The notes beneath the pieces are model-generated. The model did not search any database. It worked only from the letters and a program-made list of their open reading frames with translations, and had not been told where the DNA came from. Both the position numbers and the translations under genes were made by a program. 64,000 nucleotides of DNA from Cernens ardua (GTDB taxonomy: Bacteria; Pseudomonadota; Gammaproteobacteria; Pseudomonadales; Halomonadaceae): positions 434,001 through 498,000 of the forward strand of contig NZ_JBPCZH010000002.1 of NCBI RefSeq assembly GCF_051251085.1. Reading direction: 5' to 3'. Shown piece after piece: positions 41,352-50,331 of the stretch (its first letter is position 1; each line of letters begins with the position of its first letter).

Positions 41352-42206
41352 ATGTTGCCAGTGTTTGCCAGCTGGGTGATGCAAAAGCGCCATCGGGCAA
41401 TGGCCGTGGCTTTTCTGGCCACTTTTTTGCCATGGTGTTTTTGGATAGGAGCAGCTGTTGTTGCTCTTTCTACCCTTCGAAAGGGTTTTGCTGTTGCCAC
41501 TCCCGTTATTATTGCCGGGTTGTTGGGCTCAGGTTTCTGGGCGTTTGAGGGAAGCTTTGTTCCGCTTTGCGGATTATTGGTGACTCTGCTCATGTCTGTC
41601 GTTTTGCGTGCCCGAGTCAGTTGGGCTGAAATGCTGATGGCGGGTGCTGCCTTGATGGCGGTGCTGGTCCAGACCAATATTCTGGTTCCTCCGCATGCGG
41701 CAGAAATGATGAACATGCTACGCCATCGCTCTGTTGAGCTGGATACCATGCTGAATGCATATGCAAAGCAGGGGATCAGTGTTAATCAGCTGATTGCCAC
41801 GGTATTTGGCATAACGATAGGCGCCATGGCGAGTCTGATGAGTGTAGGTGCAATTGCTGTTGCACGTTTTTGTCAGGCTGCACTTTATAATCCGGGCGGA
41901 TTTCGGGATGAATTCCATTCATTTCGGCTAACACCGCTTCAGTTACTGATCATGATCGCAGTGACGCTTCTAGGATTAGTGCTCGGCATGCCATCAGCAA
42001 TTCTGGTTTCCTGGGTACCCATGCTTATTGCTGGCATCGCACTTGTGCATGGTGTGGTAGGCATTAAAGGGATGAATGGGCTGTGGTTGGTGATATTTTA
42101 TATATTGTTACTAACCGCATGGCCCGTAATTATCATAGTGCTTCTTTTGGCTTTGATTGATACGTTTACCAATATACGTGGTCGTCTAGCCACAAGAGAA
42201 CATTGA
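41352..42206 (+). CDS. DUF2232 membrane protein in the S6/S18/L9 operon
   Basis: Polytopic membrane protein of unknown function, with about eight helices in 284 residues. It starts with MLPVFASWVMQKRHRAMAVAFLATFLPWCFWIGAAVVAL (in parts) and has the mid-protein loop RHRSVELDTMLNAYAKQGIS, which resembles the YybS/DUF2232 family. In Pseudomonas and Halomonas a gene of this family also sits between rpsR and rplI, so its place in a ribosomal operon is conserved. The flanking gaps are 15 and 12 bp. Why a membrane protein is coexpressed with ribosomal proteins is not known. Confidence 0.88.
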   Translation: MLPVFASWVMQKRHRAMAVAFLATFLPWCFWIGAAVVALSTLRKGFAVATPVIIAGLLGSGFWAFEGSFVPLCGLLVTLLMSVVLRARVSWAEMLMAGAALMAVLVQTNILVPPHAAEMMNMLRHRSVELDTMLNAYAKQGISVNQLIATVFGITIGAMASLMSVGAIAVARFCQAALYNPGGFRDEFHSFRLTPLQLLIMIAVTLLGLVLGMPSAILVSWVPMLIAGIALVHGVVGIKGMNGLWLVIFYILLLTAWPVIIIVLLLALIDTFTNIRGRLATREH

Positions 42207-42218
42207 GAGGTCTACGAG

Positions 42219-42665
42219 ATGGAAGTCATTCTGCTCGACAAGCTCGGTAAGCTGGGCTCACTGGGTGACAAAGTCACCGTCAAGGCCGGTTACGGTCGCA
42301 ACTATCTGGTTCCTTACGGTCTGGCTGTTCCAGCAACCAAGGAAAACCAGGAAGCGTTTGAAGCTCGCCGTGCCGAACTTCAGGCTGAAGCTGAACTTCG
42401 TCGTTCCGAAGCTGAAAACCGTGCAGCACAGCTGTCTGATATCGAGCTGTCTCTGGTTGCCAAAGCGGGTGATGAAGGCAAGCTGTTTGGTTCAATTGGT
42501 CCGCGCGATCTGGCTGATGCCATCGCTCAATCTGGTATCGACGTCGTGAAAAGCGAAGTTCGCATGCCTGAAGGTCCAATTCGTGCCACCGGCGAATACG
42601 ATGTTGACCTTCAGCTGCATCCTGATGTTGCAGCTGTTGTTCGTGTCGTTGTTACTGCTGAATAA
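42219..42665 (+). CDS. rplI: 50S ribosomal protein L9
   Basis: L9 binds domain V of 23S rRNA through its N-terminal domain and reaches out over a long helix, affecting reading-frame maintenance. The 148 residues begin MEVILLDKLGKLGSLGDKV, followed by VKAGYGRNYLVPYGLAVPAT, then the Ala/Glu-rich connecting helix and the C-terminal domain (KLFGSIGPRDLADAI). GAGAGG sits about ten bases before the ATG. It is the last gene of the operon and ends at a strong terminator. Confidence 0.98.
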   Translation: MEVILLDKLGKLGSLGDKVTVKAGYGRNYLVPYGLAVPATKENQEAFEARRAELQAEAELRRSEAENRAAQLSDIELSLVAKAGDEGKLFGSIGPRDLADAIAQSGIDVVKSEVRMPEGPIRATGEYDVDLQLHPDVAAVVRVVVTAE

Positions 42666-42681
42666 TTTCAGTCAGTACATG

Positions 42682-42715
42682 AAAAGGCGCGCCATCATGG
42701 CGCGCCTTTTTTATT
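42682..42715 (+). terminator. Strong terminator after rplI
   Basis: A 13-bp perfect stem (AAAAGGCGCGCCA with TGGCGCGCCTTTT), a three-base loop and a T-rich tail, 16 bp after the rplI stop. It ends the S6/S18/L9 operon and means dnaB needs its own promoter within 42716-42912. Confidence 0.95.
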
Positions 42716-42912
42716 GGGCTATGGTAATTCGGATTTGTTAACCACGAAGGTCTCTAGCACTTCCTGCCTGATGGACGACGCGGTATCATGGGCACATTCC
42801 TACATATGTGAGCAGCCATTACCAAAGCACTGTTATACGTGTTGGCTATCCGGCTTTCTTCACCTTTATGGTCTCTCGTGGAAACGACTTACTGCCAATC
42901 TCAGGAACAGAT

Positions 42913-44301
42913 ATGAGTGAAGTACGCGCGCATGATAACGAAACGGATGCGCTGAAATTACCCCCCCATTCGATTGAAGCTGAACAGTCTGTACTTGGTG
43001 GTTTATTACTCGATAATGCCGCTTGGGAGCAGGTTTCCGAGCGTTTGGTGGGCGATGATTTCTATCGTTACGAGCACCGAATTGTTTTCAATGCTATCAA
43101 GCAGTTGCTGGATGAAAGTCATGCTGTGGATGTTGTAACGCTTTCCGAGGCACTTGAGTTAAGAGATCAGCTTGAGCAAGTCGGTGGCCTGGCCTATTTG
43201 GCCGAGCTGGCACGTAATACTCCGTCTGTTAGTAATATTAGGGCGTACTCTGATATTGTTCGCGAACGGGCAACATTGCGTAAGCTGATTCAGGCAGCCA
43301 ATCAGATTGCTGAAGGTGCATTTGCTCCCCAAGGGCGCCCGTCGGATGAGCTGGTGAACGAGGCTGAACGTTTGGTATTCCAGATCTCGGAGTCTCGTCC
43401 CAAGTTCGGTGGCCCGATAGGCATGAGTAATCTGTTGACCAAAGCGGTGGACAAGATTGATCATCTCTTTCAGATGAAGGGGCAGATGACCGGTATTTCC
43501 ACCGGTTTCCGTGATCTGGATGAAATGACGTCGGGTCTTCAGCCTTCTGACCTTGTTATCGTGGCAGGGCGTCCTTCCATGGGTAAAACTACCTTTGCCA
43601 TGAACCTTGTTGAGCATGCCGTTGTCAGCGGTGGCGTATCAGCTGTTGTATTCTCCATGGAGATGCCTGCCGAACAGCTGATGTTAAGGATGATCTCTTC
43701 ACTGGGGCGAATCGATCAAACCAAGGTGCGTACCGGTCAGCTGGAAGATGAGGACTGGCCCCGGTTGACTTCTGCCGTCAACCTTTTGAAAGATCGCCAG
43801 CTTTTTGTGGATGATACGCCTGCCTTATCGCCTAACGAGATGCGCTCTCGCGTACGCCGTCTGGTGCGTGAACATGGCCCGGTCGGAATCATCATGATCG
43901 ACTATCTTCAGCTGATGCAGGTTCCGGGATTATCCGAAAACCGTACGGCCGAGATTTCCGAGATATCACGCTCTCTCAAAGGGTTGGCAAAGGAATTCAA
44001 TTGCCCCGTGGTCGCACTTTCCCAGCTAAACCGTTCGTTGGAGCAACGTCCCAATAAACGTCCGGTAATGTCGGATTTGCGTGAGTCCGGCGCGATAGAG
44101 CAGGATGCTGACCTGATTGCCTTCGTCTATCGTGATGAGGTTTATAATCGAGACAACCCTGATAACAAAGGCTTGGCTGAGCTGGTCATCGGTAAACAAC
44201 GTAATGGGCCGATTGGTACGGTTCACATGGCTTTCGTCGGAAAGTACACGCGTTTCGAAGACCTCGCCCCTGAAAGTTACGGCCAATACGTTGATGAATA
44301 A
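42913..44301 (+). CDS. dnaB: Replicative DNA helicase DnaB
   Basis: Hexameric 5'-3' helicase of the replication fork. The 462 residues match the family. The N-terminal domain starts LPPHSIEAEQSVLGGLLLDNAAWEQV, and the RecA-like domain has Walker A at 219-227 (GRPSMGKTT), MIDYLQLM for Walker B, and the C-terminal DLRESGAIEQDADLIAFVYRDEVY and VIGKQRNGPIGT. No intein interrupts the motifs. The ATG at 42913 has AGGAAC upstream; the frame is open to 42808 without conservation. It follows rplI as in many relatives, but alr, often next, is absent here. Confidence 0.97.
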   Translation: MSEVRAHDNETDALKLPPHSIEAEQSVLGGLLLDNAAWEQVSERLVGDDFYRYEHRIVFNAIKQLLDESHAVDVVTLSEALELRDQLEQVGGLAYLAELARNTPSVSNIRAYSDIVRERATLRKLIQAANQIAEGAFAPQGRPSDELVNEAERLVFQISESRPKFGGPIGMSNLLTKAVDKIDHLFQMKGQMTGISTGFRDLDEMTSGLQPSDLVIVAGRPSMGKTTFAMNLVEHAVVSGGVSAVVFSMEMPAEQLMLRMISSLGRIDQTKVRTGQLEDEDWPRLTSAVNLLKDRQLFVDDTPALSPNEMRSRVRRLVREHGPVGIIMIDYLQLMQVPGLSENRTAEISEISRSLKGLAKEFNCPVVALSQLNRSLEQRPNKRPVMSDLRESGAIEQDADLIAFVYRDEVYNRDNPDNKGLAELVIGKQRNGPIGTVHMAFVGKYTRFEDLAPESYGQYVDE

Positions 44302-44543
44302 GGCTTTAGCTCCGGTGGTATTGATAATGTACAGGATGGGTATTTCAGTGTTTCGCTGCCTAAAGCGAGCACCTCATGGTATCGTTGTTTCAATGATGGC
44401 GCATGAAGGCTGTCTGACTTGATCATCAAGGTGTTATCGCAAAAGTATAGTCAGGCGCCAGAGCACTTGTGGTAAAAGTCTGAACAGATGGTAAAAAGTT
44501 TTAATCGTTACACCCTATAAGTTGTAGAACATAAGGTATTTAC

Positions 44544-44840
44544 ATGGCTTCAGGATTTCGTCGTTCAGGGTACAAGAAGCAGCAGAAGCTGCAGGGCAAG
44601 GGAATTCTTGAAAAAGCCGAGCGAGAAGGCCCTTTCAAAGAGTGGCTAGGCATGCCGGATCTATACCGTTATCACCTGATGATAGATGGTCAGGCGTATA
44701 CTTATCAGGTGGAAGATCCTGAGTTGTCTGTACAAGAAGGGGATACCGTTGTATTCCGGTATCGTGAAGTAAAGGAAGCGCGCTGGATTGATCGTAATTC
44801 GCTGGGTATTTATATAGATCCTGCGAGTTACAACCGCTAG
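44544..44840 (+). CDS. Conserved-looking 98-residue protein, function unknown
   Basis: I do not recognise the family. The first ~25 residues are strongly basic and Lys/Gln/Gly-rich (GFRRSGYKKQQKLQGKG), followed by a compact region EWLGMPDLYRYHLMIDGQAYTYQVEDPEL that reads like a small beta-barrel, and SVQEGDTVVFRYREVKEARWIDRNSLGIYIDP. No Cys, signal peptide or membrane segment. AAGG lies about 11 bases before the ATG. It is 242 bp after dnaB on the same strand. The basic arm and beta-rich body would suit nucleic-acid binding, but that is only a guess from composition. Confidence 0.75.
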   Translation: MASGFRRSGYKKQQKLQGKGILEKAEREGPFKEWLGMPDLYRYHLMIDGQAYTYQVEDPELSVQEGDTVVFRYREVKEARWIDRNSLGIYIDPASYNR

Positions 44841-45504
44841 CGGTACACAGTATTTCTGTTACTTCAGAAGAGTCCAGGGCTCGGTCGGTTGATCCTGCCG
44901 CGCCTTGGCTGTAAGCAAAACCAGGTCAGTATTCGCTCCCTCCATATTGAATTCGGTTACATCGCCCGCTTTTCAGTGAACAATGTACGCTTATTACTTA
45001 ATCTCCCGGTTTAGGCCGTTCTATTTTTTCTGAACATTCTTTTATCTTTTCCTCCCAATTTTCACGCTAATATCGACTAATGATCTATTTAATCATGAGT
45101 GCTTAATCTCTTAATGTATTGAAACTAAAGAGAGAAAGCATTGTCTTAATTCGCACGATATGCAAGGCAAGGCAAACATTATTTCCTCCCTTATGGTTGG
45201 GTAGTATCCCTTATCTGATGGCCTTTGCTATACCGTCGTTGTGGTATCGCTCCTGTTATAACGCCACTATGCTGTCACTTGTCATAGGGCAGTCATGGTT
45301 CATCTATACAGTAGGTGATGTGACATAGATGATGTGACAGGTGGCGATGTGCCTACAACGTAATTTCATTTCATGTTTTGGGGTGTAGTTCAAACCGCCT
45401 CAATTCACGTTTAAATGAACCGAATAAATATCCACGTTCAATATGTACTCTTAACAGGAAACGTATATATCGAAAAAACAAGTAGTTGTTGGAGAATAAA
45501 AAGT
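44841..45504. other. Spacer before the 88-residue protein gene
   Basis: 664 bp without a supported gene. It includes AT-rich stretches (44985-45120), and a short degenerate repeat around 45310-45356 in which GATGTGACA recurs (45316, 45330) followed by GCGATGTG, enclosed by GTAGGT/GCCTAC. An open frame at 45119-45328 shows no family signature and no ribosome site. Confidence 0.45.
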
Positions 45505-45771
45505 ATGGAAATCGAAAAACTAAAATTACATCAAGAGCTCTTCAATTCCCTGGATATGAATATTATTCATTCCAAAGGGCAGCACCAATATCGCGTCGAG
45601 CTATCGGAAGGCAATCATCTATTGGGTAATATCGTTCGTCGCGGACGTCCCCTGATGTTTCGTTCACTCGAAGGGGTGAAGCAAACCTTACGCTTGATTG
45701 GTGTCAAACGCGCCTATCTGATTCAGGAAGAGCACAACCTGCGTAGTGGCCGTACACGGTTGACACTTTAA
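45505..45771 (+). CDS. Small protein, possibly DUF6482-like
   Basis: Function unknown. The 88 residues run MEIEKLKLHQELFNSLDMN, GQHQYRVELSEGNHLLGNIVRRGRPLMFRSLEGVKQTLR (in parts), ending LIQEEHNLRSGRTRL. The pattern of a short domain with G..V.R.G..L.FRSLE.VK..L resembles small DUF6482-type proteins of Halomonas and Pseudomonas, but I cannot confirm this. The ATG at 45505 has GGAG about 11 bases upstream; the frame extends back to 45415 without support. It stands alone between long spacers. Confidence 0.7.
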   Translation: MEIEKLKLHQELFNSLDMNIIHSKGQHQYRVELSEGNHLLGNIVRRGRPLMFRSLEGVKQTLRLIGVKRAYLIQEEHNLRSGRTRLTL

Positions 45772-46362
45772 ATCAATTACCTATGTATAACCCGCAGCAC
45801 TGTGTTTGATTAGCAATAAAAACCTATCCGTTGTGTCACTCCCTTTCTCATACAACTCTGAGGCATTGTTTTCAGGGGAGTGCACCATGAGTACCCGGTT
45901 ATAACCCGCTTTTTCTTCCTCTGATGCAGTGTTTGATATCGTATAATGACATGAAGGCTATACGTGACCAATCATGATCTGGCCGCTATTCAACCATTAT
46001 TCATGTCTTTATCGCCTGGCTATCTCTCCATGCCTTTTTCCATTACAGTCGATGCTGCCCATTGGGAGAGCATTCGGGTAGCCAGTGCGTTGACTACCGC
46101 CTGTTTGGCATTTTGTCTTCATTCTACTCTTGTATAGTGACAAAAGGCCTGATTTCTCTCTCTTGCTCTCTATAGCTCTTCGTAGCACTGCATTTTTCTT
46201 CATTGCTCTGCCTATTGCTTCATTGCGCTTCTGGAAAACAGCATCTGTGTTCATCTTTTAAATAGCTATAAATTATTGTCTGTTATTAAGTGATAGTCTT
46301 GATAGATAGTGTTTATTTACCTTCATAGTCAGAATCAGGCCGCAGAATAATCCGGTTACCGC
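45772..46362. other. Spacer before hemH
   Basis: About 590 bp with no supported gene. It is T-rich on the plus strand in 46120-46260, where a minus-strand frame (46009-46254) is open but unconvincing. The hemH promoter lies at its right end. Confidence 0.45.
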
Positions 46363-46368
46363 TATAAT
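46363..46368 (+). promoter_or_regulatory. Probable -10 box of hemH
   Basis: Perfect TATAAT, 73 bases before the hemH start codon, with no good -35 element (the base run CCGCAG is at the expected place). The weak -35 suggests an activated promoter. An inverted repeat TGTTC-N6-GAACA at 46385-46400 lies just past the expected start point and could be an operator. Confidence 0.45.
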
Positions 46369-46440
46369 CTTTTTTCAATCAACGTGTTCCGTATTGAACA
46401 TGTTAAGTCACGATTTTTATCGATTAACAGAGGAGGGGTT

Positions 46441-47433
46441 ATGCCAAAACCACGTTTTGGAGTCCTGATGGTTAATTTGGGCACACCTGATCAGCCTACA
46501 ACCTCTGCAGTTCGCCGCTATTTGCGTGAATTTCTGTCAGATCCACGTGTTGTGGATACACCGCGTCCCCTATGGTTGCCTATCCTTTATGGCATTGTGT
46601 TGACCTTTCGTCCGGTCAAGGTAGCCAAGGCGTATGAGTCTATCTGGTTCGATAATGGCTCACCCCTGTTGGTCATTTCTCGTCAGCAGCAGGCCATTCT
46701 CAAAAAGAATCTGAGTGACCAGTTCGGCGAGGACATCCCTGTCGAGTTGGGGATGACCTATGGCCAGCCACGTGTTGATGATGCCTTGGCATCTCTGCAA
46801 CGCCAGGGAGTGGAGCGTGTTATTGTGATGCCCATGTATCCGCAATATTCAAGCTCAACGACCGCATCGGTATTCGATTGTGTCGCAAAAGCGTTGAATA
46901 AAATGCCGAATATTCCTGAATTACGCATGATTAAACGCTACTGTGATGATCCGGATTATATTGCGGCTCTGGCTAGCAGTGTTGAAGAGCATTGGGAGAA
47001 ACAGGGGCGTCGCGGGCATTTGGTCATGTCATTCCATGGGGTACCTAAACGTTATGTTGAGGTGAAAGGCGATCCCTACTATGACGAATGTTCGACCACC
47101 AGCCGACTGGTGGCAGAGAAACTCGGTTTGAGTGAAGACCAGTGGACCATGACCTTTCAGTCTCGCTTTGGGCGTGAAGAGTGGTTGCAGCCCTACACTG
47201 ACATGACATTGGAAGAGTGGGGCAAGACGGGCAAATACGAAGCCATTGATATCATGAGCCCGGCATTTGCCGCCGACTGCCTTGAGACACTGGAAGAGCT
47301 TTCCGTTGAAAACCGCGATAATTATACGGAGGCGGGAGGCGGTGATTATGCCTATATCCCGGCACTCAATGATCGCGAAGACCACATGGCGATGCTGACA
47401 CGGCTAATTACCGACAAAGTTCAGGGCTGGTAA
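46441..47433 (+). CDS. hemH: Ferrochelatase
   Basis: Inserts Fe2+ into protoporphyrin IX, the last step of heme synthesis; a peripheral inner-membrane enzyme. The 330 residues match E. coli HemH. Conserved parts are VLMVNLGTPDQPT, REFLSDPRVVD, NGSPLLVISRQQ, MPMYPQYSSSTTASV and the catalytic His199 in MSFHGVPKRYVE, with QSRFGREEWLQPYTD and the Glu in DCLETLEE. No C-terminal cysteine cluster is present, so it is not of the iron-sulfur type. AGAGGAGG before the ATG at 46441 decides the start over an upstream GTG at 46384. Single-gene unit ending at a terminator. Confidence 0.97.
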   Translation: MPKPRFGVLMVNLGTPDQPTTSAVRRYLREFLSDPRVVDTPRPLWLPILYGIVLTFRPVKVAKAYESIWFDNGSPLLVISRQQQAILKKNLSDQFGEDIPVELGMTYGQPRVDDALASLQRQGVERVIVMPMYPQYSSSTTASVFDCVAKALNKMPNIPELRMIKRYCDDPDYIAALASSVEEHWEKQGRRGHLVMSFHGVPKRYVEVKGDPYYDECSTTSRLVAEKLGLSEDQWTMTFQSRFGREEWLQPYTDMTLEEWGKTGKYEAIDIMSPAFAADCLETLEELSVENRDNYTEAGGGDYAYIPALNDREDHMAMLTRLITDKVQGW

Positions 47434-47517
47434 AAAGTAGAGGCTGTGAATTGCTGTCGTATTTTTATTTCCCAGCGCTATTGTTCATGACATCGACACA
47501 TGAATATTAGTGATGCT

Positions 47518-47544
47518 AAAGGCTTCCTCCGGGAAGCCTTTTTT
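47518..47544. terminator. Terminator between hemH and the mrp operon
   Basis: AAAGGCTTCC and GGAAGCCTTT form a 10-bp stem around a four-base loop, with T6 on the plus side and AAA on the other. It ends hemH and may also end the convergent mrp operon, whose last gene stops 36 bp away. Confidence 0.88.
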
Positions 47545-47579
47545 GTTGGTATAGATATGATTGAAATAAGCTTTCGTGG

Positions 47580-47936
47580 TTAGTCCTGATCGATTTTTTC
47601 GTTGATCTCGAAAGGGCCGCCTTGTGTATTGGATTGCCGTGGAAGTTTCAGGTGCATGGCTGTCATGGTCAGCAGGTGGGCACTGATGGGTGTCGTGATA
47701 ATGACGAGCACCAGCAGTACCAGCTCCGGCGTCCTTAACGTGCCCAGGTGGTACCAGTAAAAAATGATTGAGGCGATGATAATACTCCCCAAGCCTACCG
47801 TTGAACTCATGGCTGGCCCATGCATGCGCATATAAAAATCATTGAATCGCATGGTTCCAATAGCACCGACAAGTGCCGCCATCCCACCGATAACAAGTAA
47901 TACTGCAATAAAGCACTGTATTAAAAAAAAGAGCAT
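47580..47936 (-). CDS. mrpG: Mrp Na+/H+ antiporter subunit G
   Basis: Small membrane subunit of the multi-subunit cation/proton antiporter. The 118 residues have three helices and the MnhG/PhaG pattern GGMAALVGAIGTMRFNDFYMRMHGPAMSSTVGLGSIIIAS (in parts) and LVLVIITTPISAHLLTMTAMH. It is last in the operon, 87 bp after mrpF, the only sizeable gap. Its ribosome site is weak (TGGAAA). Confidence 0.93.
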   Translation of the reverse strand: MLFFLIQCFIAVLLVIGGMAALVGAIGTMRFNDFYMRMHGPAMSSTVGLGSIIIASIIFYWYHLGTLRTPELVLLVLVIITTPISAHLLTMTAMHLKLPRQSNTQGGPFEINEKIDQD

Positions 47937-48023
47937 AGCTGTTTTCCATTCAGTATCAGGGAGGTCAATACAACGAAAAAAGGGTGATCAAGGGCAACTG
48001 AACATTCCACATGAATGTGCTCT

Positions 48024-48311
48024 TCACTCAATGATCATACCTCGTAACAGGTATTTGCAGAGTGCTGCCGTTGATAGAAAACTTAACAGGGCGACCAGAA
48101 TGGCGGCATCAATAGTTGAGCGTTGCCCAGTATTCATCCCCAATAACAAAATGGGACCGATGGCATTGATACTAAGAGAATCAAGTGCAGCAATCCTGTC
48201 AGCCAGACTAGGGCCTATGACGATTCTGTACAGATTACAGGCCATGGCCATCATGAAGAGCGCAGCACTCATCCAGATACCCATCAAGATAACAGGAAAA
48301 GTGGTTAGCAT
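48024..48311 (-). CDS. mrpF: Mrp Na+/H+ antiporter subunit F
   Basis: A 95-residue membrane subunit with three helices. The motif RIVIGPSLADRIAALDSLSINAIG, and then AILVALLSFLSTAALCKYLLRG, is diagnostic of MnhF/MrpF. Its start codon lies inside the end of mrpE (7-bp overlap), so translation is coupled. It is needed for the assembly and ion transport of the complex as a whole. Confidence 0.94.
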   Translation of the reverse strand: MLTTFPVILMGIWMSAALFMMAMACNLYRIVIGPSLADRIAALDSLSINAIGPILLLGMNTGQRSTIDAAILVALLSFLSTAALCKYLLRGMIIE

Positions 48312-48802
48312 CCGAATATCTCCTTTAGAGGCCGTTCGTAGCGTTCATATATAAAGTTCACTAATCCTTCAACATCGTCTACGTCCAGTGCGTGTATCAG
48401 TAATGTATTGTCATGGGGACGCAAATGGGCGGACAGCGTGCCGGGCGATAGTGATAGCGTACTGGTGAGAAGCGTAATCGGAAAGGGTTCCTGCATGGCA
48501 AGCGGATAAAAAACAAAAGCCGGCTGCGGTGTATGACGTGGTGAAAGAATATTTTTTGTGACGCGTATATTGGATGCAATGATGTCCGTTATTACGTGAA
48601 AAACGAACGACACCATCAACCAGGGGCGATGGATCTTGGGTTGAGGTACCCAAAAGGCATCCGTGACTTTTGGAATAATAATGGCCAATATCAGGGCCGT
48701 TGCCGCATTCGACAGGCTAAAGCTGGTTAACATTAGCCACATCACGAAGAGCAGGCTCGAGATAAAGGGGTGAGTCACCAACCACTTGAACAGTCTTTTC
48801 AT
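48305..48802 (-). CDS. mrpE: Mrp Na+/H+ antiporter subunit E
   Basis: Membrane-associated subunit of 165 residues: two N-terminal helices (WLMLTSFSLSNAATALILAIIIP), then a soluble part with VFHVITDIIASNIRVTKNILSP, TLLTSTLSLSPGTLSAHLRPHDNTLLIHALDVDD and YERPLKEIFG, all typical of MnhE. The ATG at 48802 forms an ATGA overlap with the mrpD stop. The upstream in-frame extension to 48922 lies within mrpD and is ignored. Confidence 0.94.
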   Translation of the reverse strand: MKRLFKWLVTHPFISSLLFVMWLMLTSFSLSNAATALILAIIIPKVTDAFWVPQPKIHRPWLMVSFVFHVITDIIASNIRVTKNILSPRHTPQPAFVFYPLAMQEPFPITLLTSTLSLSPGTLSAHLRPHDNTLLIHALDVDDVEGLVNFIYERYERPLKEIFGC

Positions 48803-50331
48803 GAGGCTCCACCGTTTTGTGCAGTAGAGAATGCGTGACCCATGATCGCTTGGGTATACGTATTGGCATCGAATAATTGAAGGGCAATCGCGTGCGTATA
48901 AGCCTGTAGGGGATATGCGCAAAGCGGAATCAGGACGGCACTGCTCAACAATGCCAATACAGCTCCGCCTGTTTTCAGATTGAGCAAGGCTCCTTTAGGC
49001 GATGCATCCTCTCCTGTACGCCAAAAGATCGTGGTTCCCGCGCGTGATGCACTGATAATGCCCAACAAGGTTGAAAAGAGCACCAGCCCCCATAACCAAA
49101 GGCGCTCACTCCCATGTGCGGTAAACAGAATCATGACTTTGGCGATGGAGCCGGAGAAGGGGGGAATGCCTAAAATAGCCAACATGCCAATCAAATACAG
49201 GCTTCCCAATATATAAGGCTGGCGTAATCGGCGACTTTTTACAATACGTGTTCCTGCACGACCCCGTTGCCGTCCAACGACCTCGGCAATCAAATAAAGC
49301 CCTGCTGTAATAAAGGTGGTATGGGGGAGATAAAAAAGTACCGCACTTAAACTGTCGGGGCTGCCTATACCAAGTGCAGCGACCATAGTGCCTACTGATA
49401 CCAGGGTCAGATAACTGACCTGCAAGCGAAGATCAGGGCTTGAAAATACGCCTAGCCCTCCCATGGCAATGGTCGCAAGGCCTCCCCACCATAACCAGGC
49501 ATGACCAAGGGTTTCGTAAAGACTTGGATGACTGGCAAAGATGAGCGTGTTAACACGCAAGACGGCGTAAATTCCGACCTTGGTCATTATCGCAAAGATA
49601 ACAGCGACGGAGCCGGGCGCGGCCGCATAGGCACGAGGCAGCCAGAAATGCAGCGGGAAGATCGCTGCCTTCAACAAAAAGACAGTAATCAGGATCAGGC
49701 CGGATGACGCCACAAGTGCCTGTTGGCGGCCTGTCAAGTGCTGAATCTTAAGCGCCATGTCAGCCATGTTGAGCGTTCCCAGAGTACCATAGAGTACACC
49801 GATAGCGATCAGGAAGAAGGAAGCGGCGGCAACGTTCAATACAACATAATGCATCCCGGCCAACGTTCGTTTACGTCCCCCGGAGTGAAGAAGAAGTACA
49901 TAGGAGGAGATTAACAGCACTTCGAAGAAAACGAACAGGTTAAAAATGTCACCGGTCAGGAATGCACCACAAATGCCCATGAGCTGGAATTGGAAGACGG
50001 CGTGGAAGTTGCTGCCCTTGGTATCCTGCCCATCAGAGGCATATAGCAGTGCTGCCGTGCCTAACAGGATAGTGATCAATACCATAAAGGCACTCAGTCG
50101 GTCATTTACCAACACAATGCCATAGGGGGCATGCCAATTACCCAGCGCGTATACAGTCAGTTTGTTGCTGGAGGCCATTACAACAAGAGAGAGAGCAACC
50201 GCTAACTGCAACACCATGGATACAGCTGTAATGATTCGCGGCAGGCGCGGTTGCTCAGCGTTGATCAGCAAGAGCACGCATGCCGTCAACAAGGGGAGGA
50301 GTATGGGTAGAATGACCAACTGATACATCAT
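48799..50331 (-). CDS. mrpD: Mrp Na+/H+ antiporter subunit D
   Basis: Antiporter core subunit, homologous to NuoM/NuoN of complex I, with 14 predicted helices in 510 residues. The conserved helices include FMVLITILLGTAALLYA, FEVLLISSYVLLLHSGG with the helix-5 Glu, and LLKAAIFPLHFWLPRAYAAAPGSVAVIFAIMTKVGIYAVLRV (in parts), carrying the Lys of the proton path. It overlaps mrpC and mrpE by ATGA at both ends, so expression is tightly coupled. Confidence 0.96.
   Translation of the reverse strand: MMYQLVILPILLPLLTACVLLLINAEQPRLPRIITAVSMVLQLAVALSLVVMASSNKLTVYALGNWHAPYGIVLVNDRLSAFMVLITILLGTAALLYASDGQDTKGSNFHAVFQFQLMGICGAFLTGDIFNLFVFFEVLLISSYVLLLHSGGRKRTLAGMHYVVLNVAAASFFLIAIGVLYGTLGTLNMADMALKIQHLTGRQQALVASSGLILITVFLLKAAIFPLHFWLPRAYAAAPGSVAVIFAIMTKVGIYAVLRVNTLIFASHPSLYETLGHAWLWWGGLATIAMGGLGVFSSPDLRLQVSYLTLVSVGTMVAALGIGSPDSLSAVLFYLPHTTFITAGLYLIAEVVGRQRGRAGTRIVKSRRLRQPYILGSLYLIGMLAILGIPPFSGSIAKVMILFTAHGSERLWLWGLVLFSTLLGIISASRAGTTIFWRTGEDASPKGALLNLKTGGAVLALLSSAVLIPLCAYPLQAYTHAIALQLFDANTYTQAIMGHAFSTAQNGGAS

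Noticed and set aside
46009..46254. 81-codon minus-strand frame in the hemH upstream spacer.
   Set aside because: Basic, repetitive composition, no ribosome site, no family.
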